25,779 nucleotides of DNA from Bacteroidales bacterium (GTDB taxonomy: Bacteria; Bacteroidota; Bacteroidia; Bacteroidales; UBA10428): assembly GCA_016926235.1 (NCBI GenBank), contig JAFGOZ010000155.1, positions 1 through 25,779 on the forward strand, in the 5' to 3' direction. The position numbers and the translations under genes were made by a program. A model generated the notes under the pieces. The model was given only the letters and a program-made list of their open reading frames with translations, was not told the DNA's origin and ran no database searches. This document shows positions 1 to 7,413 of this stretch, in pieces. Position 1 is the first letter of the stretch. Each line of letters opens with the position of its first letter.

Positions 1-182
1 AAAATAACCGAAGGTTATTACGACGCAAGTACGAACATAATCAGGGCAAATATATAACCTGCGTCGGAAAGCAGGGACACAAGTTATTTCCGTTGATGTT
101 TGATTCAACAAATCACGAGGACTTTGCGTGAAATTAATTACCTTTTTGGACAGCCCCTTTTTAACCCTAAAGTATTAAAATA
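1..182. other. Window edge without a gene; hairpin and IS-end-like string
   Basis: No open frame with coding character is visible. Positions 3-9 and 13-19 form a perfect 7-bp hairpin with a 3-nt loop. Positions 21-27 (CGACGCA) and 60-66 (TGCGTCG) are a second inverted pair. The string CCTTTTTGGACAGCCCC at 141-157 resembles the outer end of some Bacteroidota insertion sequences. If so, the element would lie to the left, outside the window. This is a resemblance from memory, not a proven transposon end. Confidence 0.3.
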
Positions 183-1430
183 TTATCCATGAACTGGAGC
201 AAACTCTTCGGTAGAATAAGCCCCTGCTTTAATTTTCTTTGCTACTTCGGCAAATGCGTCAACGGTAATTTTTACGTCTTCCAGGGTATGGGCCGATGTT
301 GGTATGATACGCAGCATAATGACACCTTTCGGCACAACAGGATAAAGTACCATAGAGCAGAAAATGCCATAATTTTCACGCAAATCGTATATAACCTGTG
401 TTGCCATGGCTACTGTTCCTTCAAGGAATACCGGGGTAACACATGATTCAGTTTTTCCTAAATCCATACCTATAGACTTAAGGCCGCCTTGCAAAGCCTT
501 CACAACATCCCATAGTTTTGTACGAAGACTACTATCATTAATTAGAAGCTCCAGGCGCTTTAATGCCCCAATTACCATAGGCATAGGAAGAGATTTAGCA
601 AATACCTGTGAGCGCATATTGGGTTTCAAATAATTTATTACCCTCTTTTCGCTTGCTACAAAAGCACCAATACCTGCCATAGCTTTAGCAAATGTAGAGA
701 AGTATATATCAATATCTTTTTGAACGCCAAAATGTTCACCGGTACCGACACCTGTTTTGCCCATGGTGCCAAAACCGTGCGCATCATCAACTAGTAATCG
801 GAAGTTATATTTTTTCTTAAGGGCAATAATATCTTTCAGGTTTCCTAAGTCCCCAGCCATTCCGAATACACCTTCGGTAATAACAAGGATGCCCCCTTTT
901 GATTCTTCAACCAGTTTCGTAGCTCTTTGCAGACCTTTCTCAAGTTGTTCCATATTGTTATGGCCATATACGAAACGTTTACCAATATGAAGGCGCATGC
1001 CGTCAAGGATACAGGCATGTGATTCAGAATCGTATACAATGACATCATTCCTGCCTACCAAAACATCAATGATAGAGACCATGCCTTGATAGCCATAATT
1101 TAAAAGGAAACAGGATTCTTTTTGAACAAAAGCTGCCAGTTTGTTTTCCAGTTCTTCATGGTATTTTGTTTGGCCTGACATCATTCTGGCCCCCATGGGC
1201 GCACCCATGCCAAATTGTGCAGCACCTTCAGCATCAGCTTTACGTACTTCGGGATGGTTGGCAAGACCTATATAATTGTTTAAGCTCCAGTTCAAAACTT
1301 CTTTGCCTCTGAATTTCATTCGAGGACCAATTTCACCTTCCAGTTTGGGAAACATGAAATACCCATCGGCATAGCTCCAATACTGGCCAAGTGGGGTTGA
1401 ATCAACATTCATTTTATCAAAAAGATCCAC
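183..1430 (-). CDS. PLP-dependent alpha-oxoamine synthase (serine palmitoyltransferase / cysteate acyltransferase type)
   Basis: 415 aa, a full-length fold-type I PLP enzyme of the alpha-oxoamine synthase family (SPT, KBL, AONS), which condenses an acyl thioester with an amino acid and releases CO2. Visible signatures are SESHAC with the pyridine-stacking His138, VDDAHGFG (D215 contacting the pyridine nitrogen, H218), and FSTFAKAMAG with the Schiff-base Lys249. There is no signal peptide, so it is cytoplasmic. The N-terminal half (NWSLNNYIGLANHPEVRK, then PMGARMMSG) looks like the form conserved across gliding Flavobacteriia and Cytophagia more than the classical Bacteroides SPT. The substrate could therefore be serine (sphingolipid) or cysteate (sulfonolipid/capnine); the sequence alone does not decide. 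The start at 1430 is supported by a TAnnTTTG box 33 nt upstream. It is divergent from the ABC exporter genes, with no co-transcribed partner in the window. Confidence 0.9.
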   Translation of the reverse strand: MDLFDKMNVDSTPLGQYWSYADGYFMFPKLEGEIGPRMKFRGKEVLNWSLNNYIGLANHPEVRKADAEGAAQFGMGAPMGARMMSGQTKYHEELENKLAAFVQKESCFLLNYGYQGMVSIIDVLVGRNDVIVYDSESHACILDGMRLHIGKRFVYGHNNMEQLEKGLQRATKLVEESKGGILVITEGVFGMAGDLGNLKDIIALKKKYNFRLLVDDAHGFGTMGKTGVGTGEHFGVQKDIDIYFSTFAKAMAGIGAFVASEKRVINYLKPNMRSQVFAKSLPMPMVIGALKRLELLINDSSLRTKLWDVVKALQGGLKSIGMDLGKTESCVTPVFLEGTVAMATQVIYDLRENYGIFCSMVLYPVVPKGVIMLRIIPTSAHTLEDVKITVDAFAEVAKKIKAGAYSTEEFAPVHG

Positions 1431-1462
1431 GGCTTTAATTTTTTAAGTTAATAAATCAGGCA

Positions 1463-1470
1463 CAAAAGTA
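1463..1470 (-). promoter_or_regulatory. Bacteroidota -7 box upstream of the oxoamine synthase
   Basis: Read on the minus strand, 1470-1463 is TACTTTTG, an exact match to the TAnnTTTG -7 consensus known from Bacteroides primary-sigma promoters. It sits about 33 nt before the start codon at 1430, which leaves a short leader. No convincing -33 element is seen upstream. Confidence 0.5.
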
Positions 1471-1558
1471 ATACTTTTTTGGAGATTTGAATAAGTATAA
1501 AAACTTATAAGAATTAATATATCAAACATTCGACAAGGAAGAAAAAATTCAGCCATTA

Positions 1559-1593
1559 CCCCTCCGTCCTTCGGCCACTTCCCCGAGGGGAGG
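1559..1593. repeat. CCCCTCC...GGGGAGG inverted repeat
   Basis: CCCCTCC (1559-1565) and GGGGAGG (1587-1593) form a perfect 7-bp inverted pair around a C-rich spacer containing TCCTTCGG. Strings of this type recur between genes in many Bacteroidota genomes as far as I recall. Its function is not known to me. Confidence 0.45.
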
Positions 1594-1618
1594 ACATCTT
1601 CTAAATAAAGACTCGTTC

Positions 1619-1654
1619 AAATCATTGAGGCCAACCTGCAATGCTGCCAATTGA
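1619..1654. repeat. Short copy of an intergenic repeat unit
   Basis: The 18 bp at 1619-1636 match 1933-1950 at 16 of 18 positions. The next 18 bp (1637-1654) match 1996-2013 at 14 of 18. In this copy the two halves are contiguous. In the second copy they are separated by 45 bp. Confidence 0.45.
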
Positions 1655-1757
1655 AAAGACATAATTTAGTAGTAACCCTACGCAAAAGTTGTAATAGAAA
1701 TAAATAAGCAGAGAATTTTGCAATAGCGGTGTGTAAGCTGGTGTGGCGCGTTAGCCC

Positions 1758-1828
1758 GACGGAATGCGCGGCAGAGCGTTCATTCCGTCTTGATTTTTTT
1801 GTTACTTTTTGTATTAAGACAAAAAGTA
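1758..1828. repeat. Two tandem hairpins (repeat element)
   Basis: First hairpin: GACGGAATG (1758-1766) pairs perfectly with CATTCCGTC (1781-1789), followed by a T-rich run. Second hairpin: TACTTTTTGT (1803-1812) pairs perfectly with ACAAAAAGTA (1819-1828) around a 6-nt loop. The first stem plus T-run resembles a rho-independent terminator, but no gene ends nearby. A dispersed Bacteroidota intergenic repeat is more likely. Confidence 0.55.
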
Positions 1829-1901
1829 TAGGAATAAAACCATTCTATATCACATCAGCTAGTTATAAATTGCTATTCCAAGCCTGTATACCTTTGTATG
1901 G

Positions 1902-2014
1902 TTTGGCAGTTTGCATTTGCTGGTGGTAGTCCAAATCATCGCGGCCAACCCACAGGTCCGCCGCGGCGGAACGCCTCCATTTGGATTGGCCCACCCGCAT
2001 TACTGCCATTTGAT
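1902..2014. repeat. Long imperfect inverted repeat centred on a GC palindrome
   Basis: The centre TCCGCCGCGGCGGA (1957-1970) is a perfect 14-bp palindrome. The flanks are imperfectly inverted: TGGCAGT (1904-1910) pairs with ACTGCCA (2002-2008), and GTCCAAAT near 1930 pairs with ATTTGGAT near 1979. It overlaps the second copy of the repeat unit at 1619-1654, with the palindrome lying in the 45-bp segment that splits that copy. Confidence 0.5.
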
Positions 2015-2100
2015 AAGGAATTCTATCTACCTATCTTTTGCAAATGTTTTAGGCAAAATTTTAGATTATTTATAATTTTTTATTTCTGAAAAACAATTTC

Positions 2101-2108
2101 CACCTTTG
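2101..2108 (+). promoter_or_regulatory. Possible -7 box for the ABC exporter operon
   Basis: CACCTTTG matches the TAnnTTTG consensus at 7 of 8 positions and lies 36 nt before the ATG at 2144. The -33 region is merely T-rich, so the assignment is tentative. Confidence 0.3.
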
Positions 2109-2143
2109 TAAAAAAGCATTTCATAATACAGTTTAAACCTGGC

Positions 2144-3076
2144 ATGACAAATTCACCTGCTATTATTACCATCAAAGACGTACATAAATCTTTTAAAGAC
2201 GTGCATGCAGTGCGTGGTTTGAGTTTTAACCTGGCAAAAGGAGAGTTCCTGGCTTTACTGGGCCCAAATGGTGCCGGAAAAACTACGATGGTTGAGATGA
2301 TAGAAGGAATCCAGAAACCGGATTCCGGCGAAATACTGATAAAAGATATGAATTGGAGTGCCCATAACCATAACAAGCTGAACCGGATATTGGGCATTTC
2401 CTTGCAGGAAACATGGTTTATTGAAAAACTTACTGTTAAAGAAACCCTCATGCTTTTTGCCTCATTTTACAAGCTTGATTACAACAGGGTTGCCGAAATT
2501 ATCGCCATGGTTCGCCTGGAGGAAAAGAAAAATACTTATGTAAAAAACCTCTCCGGCGGTCAGCGTCAGCGACTGGCTATTGGAATATCACTTATAAATT
2601 ATCCTGAAATATTGCTTCTGGATGAACCTACAACAGGCCTTGATCCTACCGCCCGACGCGAGATATGGAATATACTGGTGGAGTTGAAAAGGGAGAAGAA
2701 TATTTCAATGATACTTACTACGCATTATATGGAGGAAGCGGAACGACTTTGCGACAGGATCATCATAATTGATCATGGAAAAATACTGGCCAGGGGTACT
2801 CTTGATGAATTGCTGGACCAATGTGGGGCAAAGGAGATTATCGAGGTGGCATTTGACAAGGATGAATTTGACTTTGGAAAACTCCCGGGTGTGTTTAAGG
2901 TTCAAAAGAGTGAATTAAATGTAAGCCTGGAAGTGGAGAAAATAGTGGAAACCTTGCCCGTTTTACTAAAAATGACTACCGAACAAAAATTGAAGATAAA
3001 TACACTGGAGTGCCGGAAAGTTACACTTGACGATCTTTTTATATCAATGACCGGCAGGCATCTAACTGAATCATAA
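2144..3076 (+). CDS. ABC transporter ATP-binding protein (exporter type)
   Basis: 310 aa, the nucleotide-binding subunit of an ABC-2 type exporter (CcmA/DrrA-like class), cytoplasmic and membrane-associated. All ATPase motifs are present: Walker A GPNGAGKTT (40-48), Q-loop Gln88, signature LSGGQ (136-140), Walker B with ILLLDEP (156-162), D-loop GLD (165-167) and switch His194. Residues after about 225 form the C-terminal extension usual in exporter ATPases of this type. It is followed after 4 bp by its permease gene, so the two form an operon and presumably a 2+2 exporter. The substrate cannot be inferred; lipids, antibiotics and polysaccharides are all handled by relatives. Confidence 0.93.
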   Translation: MTNSPAIITIKDVHKSFKDVHAVRGLSFNLAKGEFLALLGPNGAGKTTMVEMIEGIQKPDSGEILIKDMNWSAHNHNKLNRILGISLQETWFIEKLTVKETLMLFASFYKLDYNRVAEIIAMVRLEEKKNTYVKNLSGGQRQRLAIGISLINYPEILLLDEPTTGLDPTARREIWNILVELKREKNISMILTTHYMEEAERLCDRIIIIDHGKILARGTLDELLDQCGAKEIIEVAFDKDEFDFGKLPGVFKVQKSELNVSLEVEKIVETLPVLLKMTTEQKLKINTLECRKVTLDDLFISMTGRHLTES

Positions 3077-3080
3077 AAGC

Positions 3081-4169
3081 ATGAAACATCCGTTAATACA
3101 ACTGACATTTGCACATATAAAGGAATATGTAAGGGAACCAGGGGCATTATTCTGGTCATTCGGATTTCCTATTTTAATGGCACTGGGACTTGGAGTTGCC
3201 TTTTCAGGGAAAAAGCAAATTGTGCATAGTGTAGCTCTTGTGCCATCGCATATTCAATCTGATACCATTGTTGCCAGCCGTATACTCTATTCTGAGGTCG
3301 AGATGGGGGATACAACCCTGGAAAAAACCTTCGAATCAGAATTCGGTAAAACTAAATACAATTTTTACATAACCGACTGGAATAATGCAGAATTGTTGAT
3401 GAAGCGGGGGATGGTATCGTGCATTCTTACAGAAAAGAATAATGCCATTACCTTTCACAGCGATCCATTAAATCCTGAGGCAGAACTTATAGGTATCCAA
3501 TTGGATGAATACTTTAAAACCGGCAATCCAAAGACCTTCCGGGGTGATCTGGAACCTCTTTACACAAAGGGGTTGCGTTATATTGATTTTTTAATACCTG
3601 GTTTGTTGTGTCTCAGTACCATGATGTCGGTAATGTGGGGTGTTTGTTATTCTTTAATTGAGCGGAGATCGAAGAAATTATTACGGAGGATGATAGCCAC
3701 ACCGATGAAGAAGTACCATTTACTCCTTGCCATGTGGGCTTCAAGGTTGATGATACTTATTTCAGACACGATTATCCTGCTAGTTTTTGCCCGGCTTTTT
3801 TTTCACATTGAAATTCAGGGGCAAATTTTCGCGCTGATACTTCTGCTGATCGCCGGGAATTTCTGCTTTTTTGGGATATCCATCCTTATTTCATCGAGAA
3901 CATCGAATCTTCAATTGGGTAATGGTCTCATCTCGCTCGTTACAACGCCTATGATGGTACTGTCAGGAATTTTCTTTAGTTATAAAAACTTTCCGGCTTG
4001 GTTGATCAAAGGGATAAAAGTTCTTCCCTTAACGGAGCTGGTAGATAATATGCGGGCAGTATTTAATGAAGGGGCAGGACTGGTGCAGGTATGGCCGGGG
4101 GTAGTGATACTTACAGTTACGGGAATTGTGTTCTTTTTTGCCGGTATCCGTATATATAAGTGGTATTGA
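3081..4169 (+). CDS. ABC-2 type transporter permease
   Basis: 362 aa, the membrane partner of the preceding ATPase, starting 4 bp after its stop. The layout is that of ABC-2 permeases with an extracytoplasmic insert: TM1 about 22-42, a soluble domain about 43-165, then TM helices near 168-192, 213-238, 248-271, 281-302 and 338-356. The short sequence ERRSKKLLRRMIATPMKKYHL (from residue 194), rich in basic residues, is the conserved cytoplasmic coupling loop of the family (usually R.RGT.E.L..TP). The domain after TM1 suggests the drug/lipid-exporter branch (YhhJ/YbhS-like). It is not part of the glycan locus by position or content. Confidence 0.9.
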   Translation: MKHPLIQLTFAHIKEYVREPGALFWSFGFPILMALGLGVAFSGKKQIVHSVALVPSHIQSDTIVASRILYSEVEMGDTTLEKTFESEFGKTKYNFYITDWNNAELLMKRGMVSCILTEKNNAITFHSDPLNPEAELIGIQLDEYFKTGNPKTFRGDLEPLYTKGLRYIDFLIPGLLCLSTMMSVMWGVCYSLIERRSKKLLRRMIATPMKKYHLLLAMWASRLMILISDTIILLVFARLFFHIEIQGQIFALILLLIAGNFCFFGISILISSRTSNLQLGNGLISLVTTPMMVLSGIFFSYKNFPAWLIKGIKVLPLTELVDNMRAVFNEGAGLVQVWPGVVILTVTGIVFFFAGIRIYKWY

Positions 4170-4468
4170 TTATTGATATATTTATTGAAGTGTAAGGTAA
4201 TAATACAAATGATCAAAAAACAGGTTTTATATGGGTATGTACCTGGATTAATTGTATTAGTGTAAAGATAACACATAAAAACTGCCAGAATCTTGTAACA
4301 GAGGTTCAGGATGCCAAAAATTGCCAGGAAAAATACTGGTAGCAATATTTTTCTTATTGCAATAAAATTGAAGCGGACAAGCTCTCTATTAGCTATAACC
4401 TGCCTGAAGGAAGACTGACTTCATATCTGCTACATCCGTCGGTTAGCCCGGATATGCTCATTGCCTGC

Positions 4469-4515
4469 GCCGATCTGTTTGCTTGTCGGCATACAGGTGA
4501 TTGGTGTTTTCACCT
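4469..4515. repeat. Two adjacent small hairpins
   Basis: GCCGA (4469-4473) pairs with TCGGC (4486-4490), and AGGTGA (4495-4500) pairs with TCACCT (4510-4515). The stems are short but adjacent, like a composite intergenic repeat. No function can be assigned. Confidence 0.3.
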
Positions 4516-4692
4516 ATATTTGATTTCTATTCAAAATGGATTTACCCTTGCTGCTAATGGCTAACACAATAATCTGTCCCCATTTTGACTGAAAAGCAAC
4601 TATAAAATTTCTATTTGCTTTATAAATGTCGATTTTTGATTGATATCTGACGATAATATATTCTTAAAAGGTATAAATTTAACTATTATGTA

Positions 4693-4729
4693 AATGACAA
4701 AAACAGCTAATGAAGACAGGTTTGTCATT
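4693..4729. promoter_or_regulatory. 9-bp inverted repeat, candidate operator
   Basis: AATGACAAA (4693-4701) and TTTGTCATT (4721-4729) are perfect inverted copies with a 19-bp spacer, centre to centre 28 bp. They sit 96-132 bp upstream of the GH128-like start, a plausible place for a dimeric regulator site. The binding protein is unknown. Confidence 0.35.
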
Positions 4730-4824
4730 AATACTTTTACCTATTGGATTCGCATGCAAAAACAAATTTTAAAATAAGACCAGCTAAACACTTAACCATA
4801 ATTACTAACTAAATCCAATTACTT

Positions 4825-7359
4825 ATGAAAAATTTACTTCTATTAGTAACATTGTATTTATCTACTACACTCTTGTTTTCACAGACAACGTATGATAACT
4901 ACAATGCAAATTTTTCGACATTTACAAACCAAAATGTCACATTAACAGGTAAAGGTATGCTAACTCTTACGGCCACATCTAATGCCCTAAGTGGCAGTAC
5001 TGTTAATCTTGCATCAGACAATGTCTGGATTTATTTTCCAAACATGAAACCATCTGTAGTTATAAATTCTGAACTGTCGCGCATAAGAATTAAGGGCGCT
5101 ACAGCCACTCATGGTAGCAATTGTAGGGTTGCCATATACCTTCAGGGGTCAATGGTAATTCCACATTCTTCAACATTTTCGGCCTTAACCGTTTATGCTG
5201 ATAACAACCTTACCGGATCTTCAAGCAGCTTAAACATTAACAGGCATTACAAAAGCAGTGACTTAGGTTCAATGAATGACAACATACAATCGTTTCGATT
5301 GAAAAAAGGCTACATGGCAACTTTTGCAGCTAATGATGATGGTACCGGCGTTAGTCGTGTTTTCATAGCCAGCGAAGGTGATGTAGTTGTCAGCGCTATG
5401 CCTTCAGGCCTCTCAAACACCGCATCAATGATTGTTGTGCGACCATGGAACTGGACAGCAAAAAAGAGCTGGAGAGGTGGAACAACAGGTACTTCGGGAG
5501 CCGACAGGTTTGGTTGCACATCGCGATATGATTATAACAACGATGGTACTTCAACTGTAGATGTTGAATATGTACCCATGCGTCATAACCCGAATTGGAA
5601 TGCATACAGTAACTTTTATGCCAAGTATGACTGCACTCATGCTTTAGGTTTCAATGAGCCTAACAATTCTGGCGATGATGGTTATGCAACCGTGGCAACT
5701 GCTATTGGCCAATGGCCAAGTATGATGGCATCCGGGTTACGGGTTGGAACACCGGCTTGCACAGATGGCGGGTTAAGCTGGCTATATGATTTTGTTGATC
5801 AGTGTGACAATTTAGGTTATAGGGTTGACTTTGTAGCATGGCATTTTTACAGGGCTTTTCAATCAGCTGATCAGTTATATGATCAACTACTGGCAGTTTA
5901 TCAAAGAACCGGCAGACCAATATGGATAACAGAGTTTAATAATGGCTGTAACTGGACTTACGAAAGCTGGGTTCCAAGTCTTGAGGATAATCGTGCGAAA
6001 ATTCAATCATGGATTGACAGGCTAGAAACAGCTCCTTTTGTTGAAAGATATATGGTATGGGATGGTTGTAACGAAACATTAAGAATGACCAACTCCAGTA
6101 CCGGTGAATTATATCCTGCCGGTGTAGCCTACCAAAGCAAGGTATCAACAATGGCATATACAGATGATTATTATACAAACGATATGGGTTCTTCTGATGT
6201 TGCCGGGATCGTTCAGATAAAAAACAGGGGAACAGCACTGTTGCTTGATAGTTATGGAAGCACTACCAATGGTGCTGCTGTTATGCAAAATTCGAATACT
6301 TCAACCAGTAACAATACAAAATGGGAACTTGTTCCTGCAAGCAGCTCATCCGGATCAATTTATTACTATATCAAAAACGTTGGAACTGGTTTATTTATTG
6401 ATGGCTATGGCAGAACAACAAATGGTTCAGATTTAGCTATGTATGCAAATACCACTACCCATGTTAATGCCCAATGGAAATTTGAAGCTTTTAATGGCAA
6501 TTACTACAGGATTAAAAACAGGGGGACCGGATTGTACATTGATGGTATGGGTAGAACAAGTATCGGTAGTGCTGCCGGGCAATATGCCAATACAGTTAGC
6601 GCTAACGCGCAATGGGAAATTCTCACAACAGGTGCTAGTAGTCCTTCTACTCTTGAAGGTACATACCAGATACAAAATCGTGGAACAGGTATGCTTATAG
6701 ATGGGTATGGTTATACAGAAAATGGCAGCTATGCAAGACAATATTCAAGTTCAACCACACACCCTAACTCTAAATGGGATTTAATAGCCACTGGCGACTA
6801 TTACCAGATTAAAAATGTGGGAACAGGTATGGTGCTTGACGGTTACGGAAGAACTGCGAATGGTTCTGCAGTTTCTCAATATGCAAGCTATACTACCCAT
6901 AACAACTCAAAATGGATACTGATACCTGGCGTAGGTTCTGATGGTATAACTTATTATTATATCCAAAATGTTGGAACAGGACTTAAAATAGACGGTTACG
7001 GTCGCACAAACAATGGCGATGAATTGGCCCAATATAGTAACACTACCACCCATGTAAATGCGCAATGGAAACTTATTAAAACTCTTAAATCTGTTCAAAT
7101 AGCTACTTCTGCATTTGATGAAGTAAAAGAACAAGGAATAGAAGTATATCCAAATCCTGTGACAACTGTATTAAATGTTCTATTACCTGAAGGTTTTGAA
7201 AAAGCAGAATTGTCAATTTATAACAGCATTGGTATTCGCGTAATGTCCATATCAAATGTAACAAGTGCTATAGATGTAAGCAATTTAGATAAAGGCCTGT
7301 ATTATATTTGTGTTGTTTGTGAAAAAGATATGAAAACTATTAAATTTGTTAAAAATTAG
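4825..7359 (+). CDS. Secreted GH128-like glycoside hydrolase with two ricin-type trefoils and T9SS tag
   Basis: 844 aa. A signal peptide (about 1-19, ending LLFSQ) leads to a beta-rich domain I do not recognise (about 21-200). Next is a catalytic core of the Glyco_hydro_cc/GH128 type (about 205-445) with GFNEPN (candidate acid/base Glu278), DFVAWHFY (335-342) and WITEFN (candidate nucleophile Glu370). GH128 enzymes are endo-beta-1,3-glucanases, so laminarin-like glucans are the likely substrate. Residues 462-750 hold six repeats of about 40 aa with a core like GTGL.IDGYGRT.NG and a final NAQW or NSKW, i.e. two ricin-type beta-trefoils. The end (770-844) is a T9SS type A sorting domain: VYPNPV, then GLYYICV and a Lys-rich tail. 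It should cross the outer membrane through T9SS. It is monocistronic and followed by a strong terminator. Confidence 0.82.
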   Translation: MKNLLLLVTLYLSTTLLFSQTTYDNYNANFSTFTNQNVTLTGKGMLTLTATSNALSGSTVNLASDNVWIYFPNMKPSVVINSELSRIRIKGATATHGSNCRVAIYLQGSMVIPHSSTFSALTVYADNNLTGSSSSLNINRHYKSSDLGSMNDNIQSFRLKKGYMATFAANDDGTGVSRVFIASEGDVVVSAMPSGLSNTASMIVVRPWNWTAKKSWRGGTTGTSGADRFGCTSRYDYNNDGTSTVDVEYVPMRHNPNWNAYSNFYAKYDCTHALGFNEPNNSGDDGYATVATAIGQWPSMMASGLRVGTPACTDGGLSWLYDFVDQCDNLGYRVDFVAWHFYRAFQSADQLYDQLLAVYQRTGRPIWITEFNNGCNWTYESWVPSLEDNRAKIQSWIDRLETAPFVERYMVWDGCNETLRMTNSSTGELYPAGVAYQSKVSTMAYTDDYYTNDMGSSDVAGIVQIKNRGTALLLDSYGSTTNGAAVMQNSNTSTSNNTKWELVPASSSSGSIYYYIKNVGTGLFIDGYGRTTNGSDLAMYANTTTHVNAQWKFEAFNGNYYRIKNRGTGLYIDGMGRTSIGSAAGQYANTVSANAQWEILTTGASSPSTLEGTYQIQNRGTGMLIDGYGYTENGSYARQYSSSTTHPNSKWDLIATGDYYQIKNVGTGMVLDGYGRTANGSAVSQYASYTTHNNSKWILIPGVGSDGITYYYIQNVGTGLKIDGYGRTNNGDELAQYSNTTTHVNAQWKLIKTLKSVQIATSAFDEVKEQGIEVYPNPVTTVLNVLLPEGFEKAELSIYNSIGIRVMSISNVTSAIDVSNLDKGLYYICVVCEKDMKTIKFVKN
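6208..7077 (+). repeat. Six tandem coding repeats (ricin-type lectin units)
   Basis: Within the GH128-like gene, six units start at residues 462, 514, 559, 613, 659 and 711. Units 2 and 6 keep nearly identical stretches around DGYGRT and THVNAQW, so some duplications look recent. Three units make one beta-trefoil, so the array fits two lectin domains with up to six sugar sites. It is a protein-domain repeat, not a CRISPR or satellite. Confidence 0.8.
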
Positions 7360-7377
7360 AATTTTCTTCAATCATTT

Positions 7378-7413
7378 AAAAAAAGAACTGTTGGAATACA
7401 GTTCTTTTTTTTT
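7378..7413 (+). terminator. Rho-independent terminator of the GH128-like gene
   Basis: AAAAAGAACTG pairs perfectly with CAGTTCTTTTT around an 8-nt loop (7391-7398) and runs into nine or more Ts. It begins 18 bp after the stop codon at 7359. The A/T symmetry means it could also work in reverse, but no minus-strand gene ends here. Confidence 0.85.

Larger units (their letters stand above)
1431..2143. other. Repeat-rich intergenic region between divergent genes
   Basis: About 710 bp with no credible gene. It holds a promoter for each flanking gene and at least four unrelated repeat structures: a CCCCTCC/GGGGAGG inverted repeat at 1559-1593, two copies of a related unit at 1619-1654 and 1933-2013, and a double hairpin at 1758-1828. 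The GC-rich blocks stand out from the AT-rich surroundings, as expected for inserted intergenic repeats rather than decayed coding sequence. Confidence 0.6.
4170..4824. other. Intergenic region ahead of the GH128-like gene
   Basis: About 655 bp without a credible coding frame. Two small hairpins lie side by side at 4469-4490 and 4495-4515, and a 9-bp inverted repeat lies at 4693-4729, about 95 bp before the next ATG. No clear -7/-33 promoter or terminator for the ABC operon was found. GC content is higher around 4430-4500 than on either side. Confidence 0.5.

Noticed and set aside
1758..1800. Rho-independent terminator
   Set aside because: The stem and T-run fit, but both neighbouring genes are transcribed away from this site; a dispersed repeat explains it better.
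2080..2451. Minus-strand frame of 123 codons over the start of the ABC ATPase gene
   Set aside because: The sense strand encodes an ATPase with all motifs; the antisense frame has no recognisable domain.
3980..4345. Hydrophobic open frame on the minus strand overlapping the ABC permease end
   Set aside because: Mostly the antisense of the permease coding sequence; the hydrophobic look comes from complementing an AT-rich membrane-protein gene.
6433..6741. Cys-rich minus-strand frame inside the GH128-like gene
   Set aside because: Antisense shadow of the lectin repeats, with the repeat period imposed by the sense strand.
6208..7077. Regularly spaced repeats that could suggest a CRISPR or satellite array
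   Set aside because: Units are in frame, about 40-50 codons apart, diverged at the DNA level and translate into ricin-type lectin repeats.
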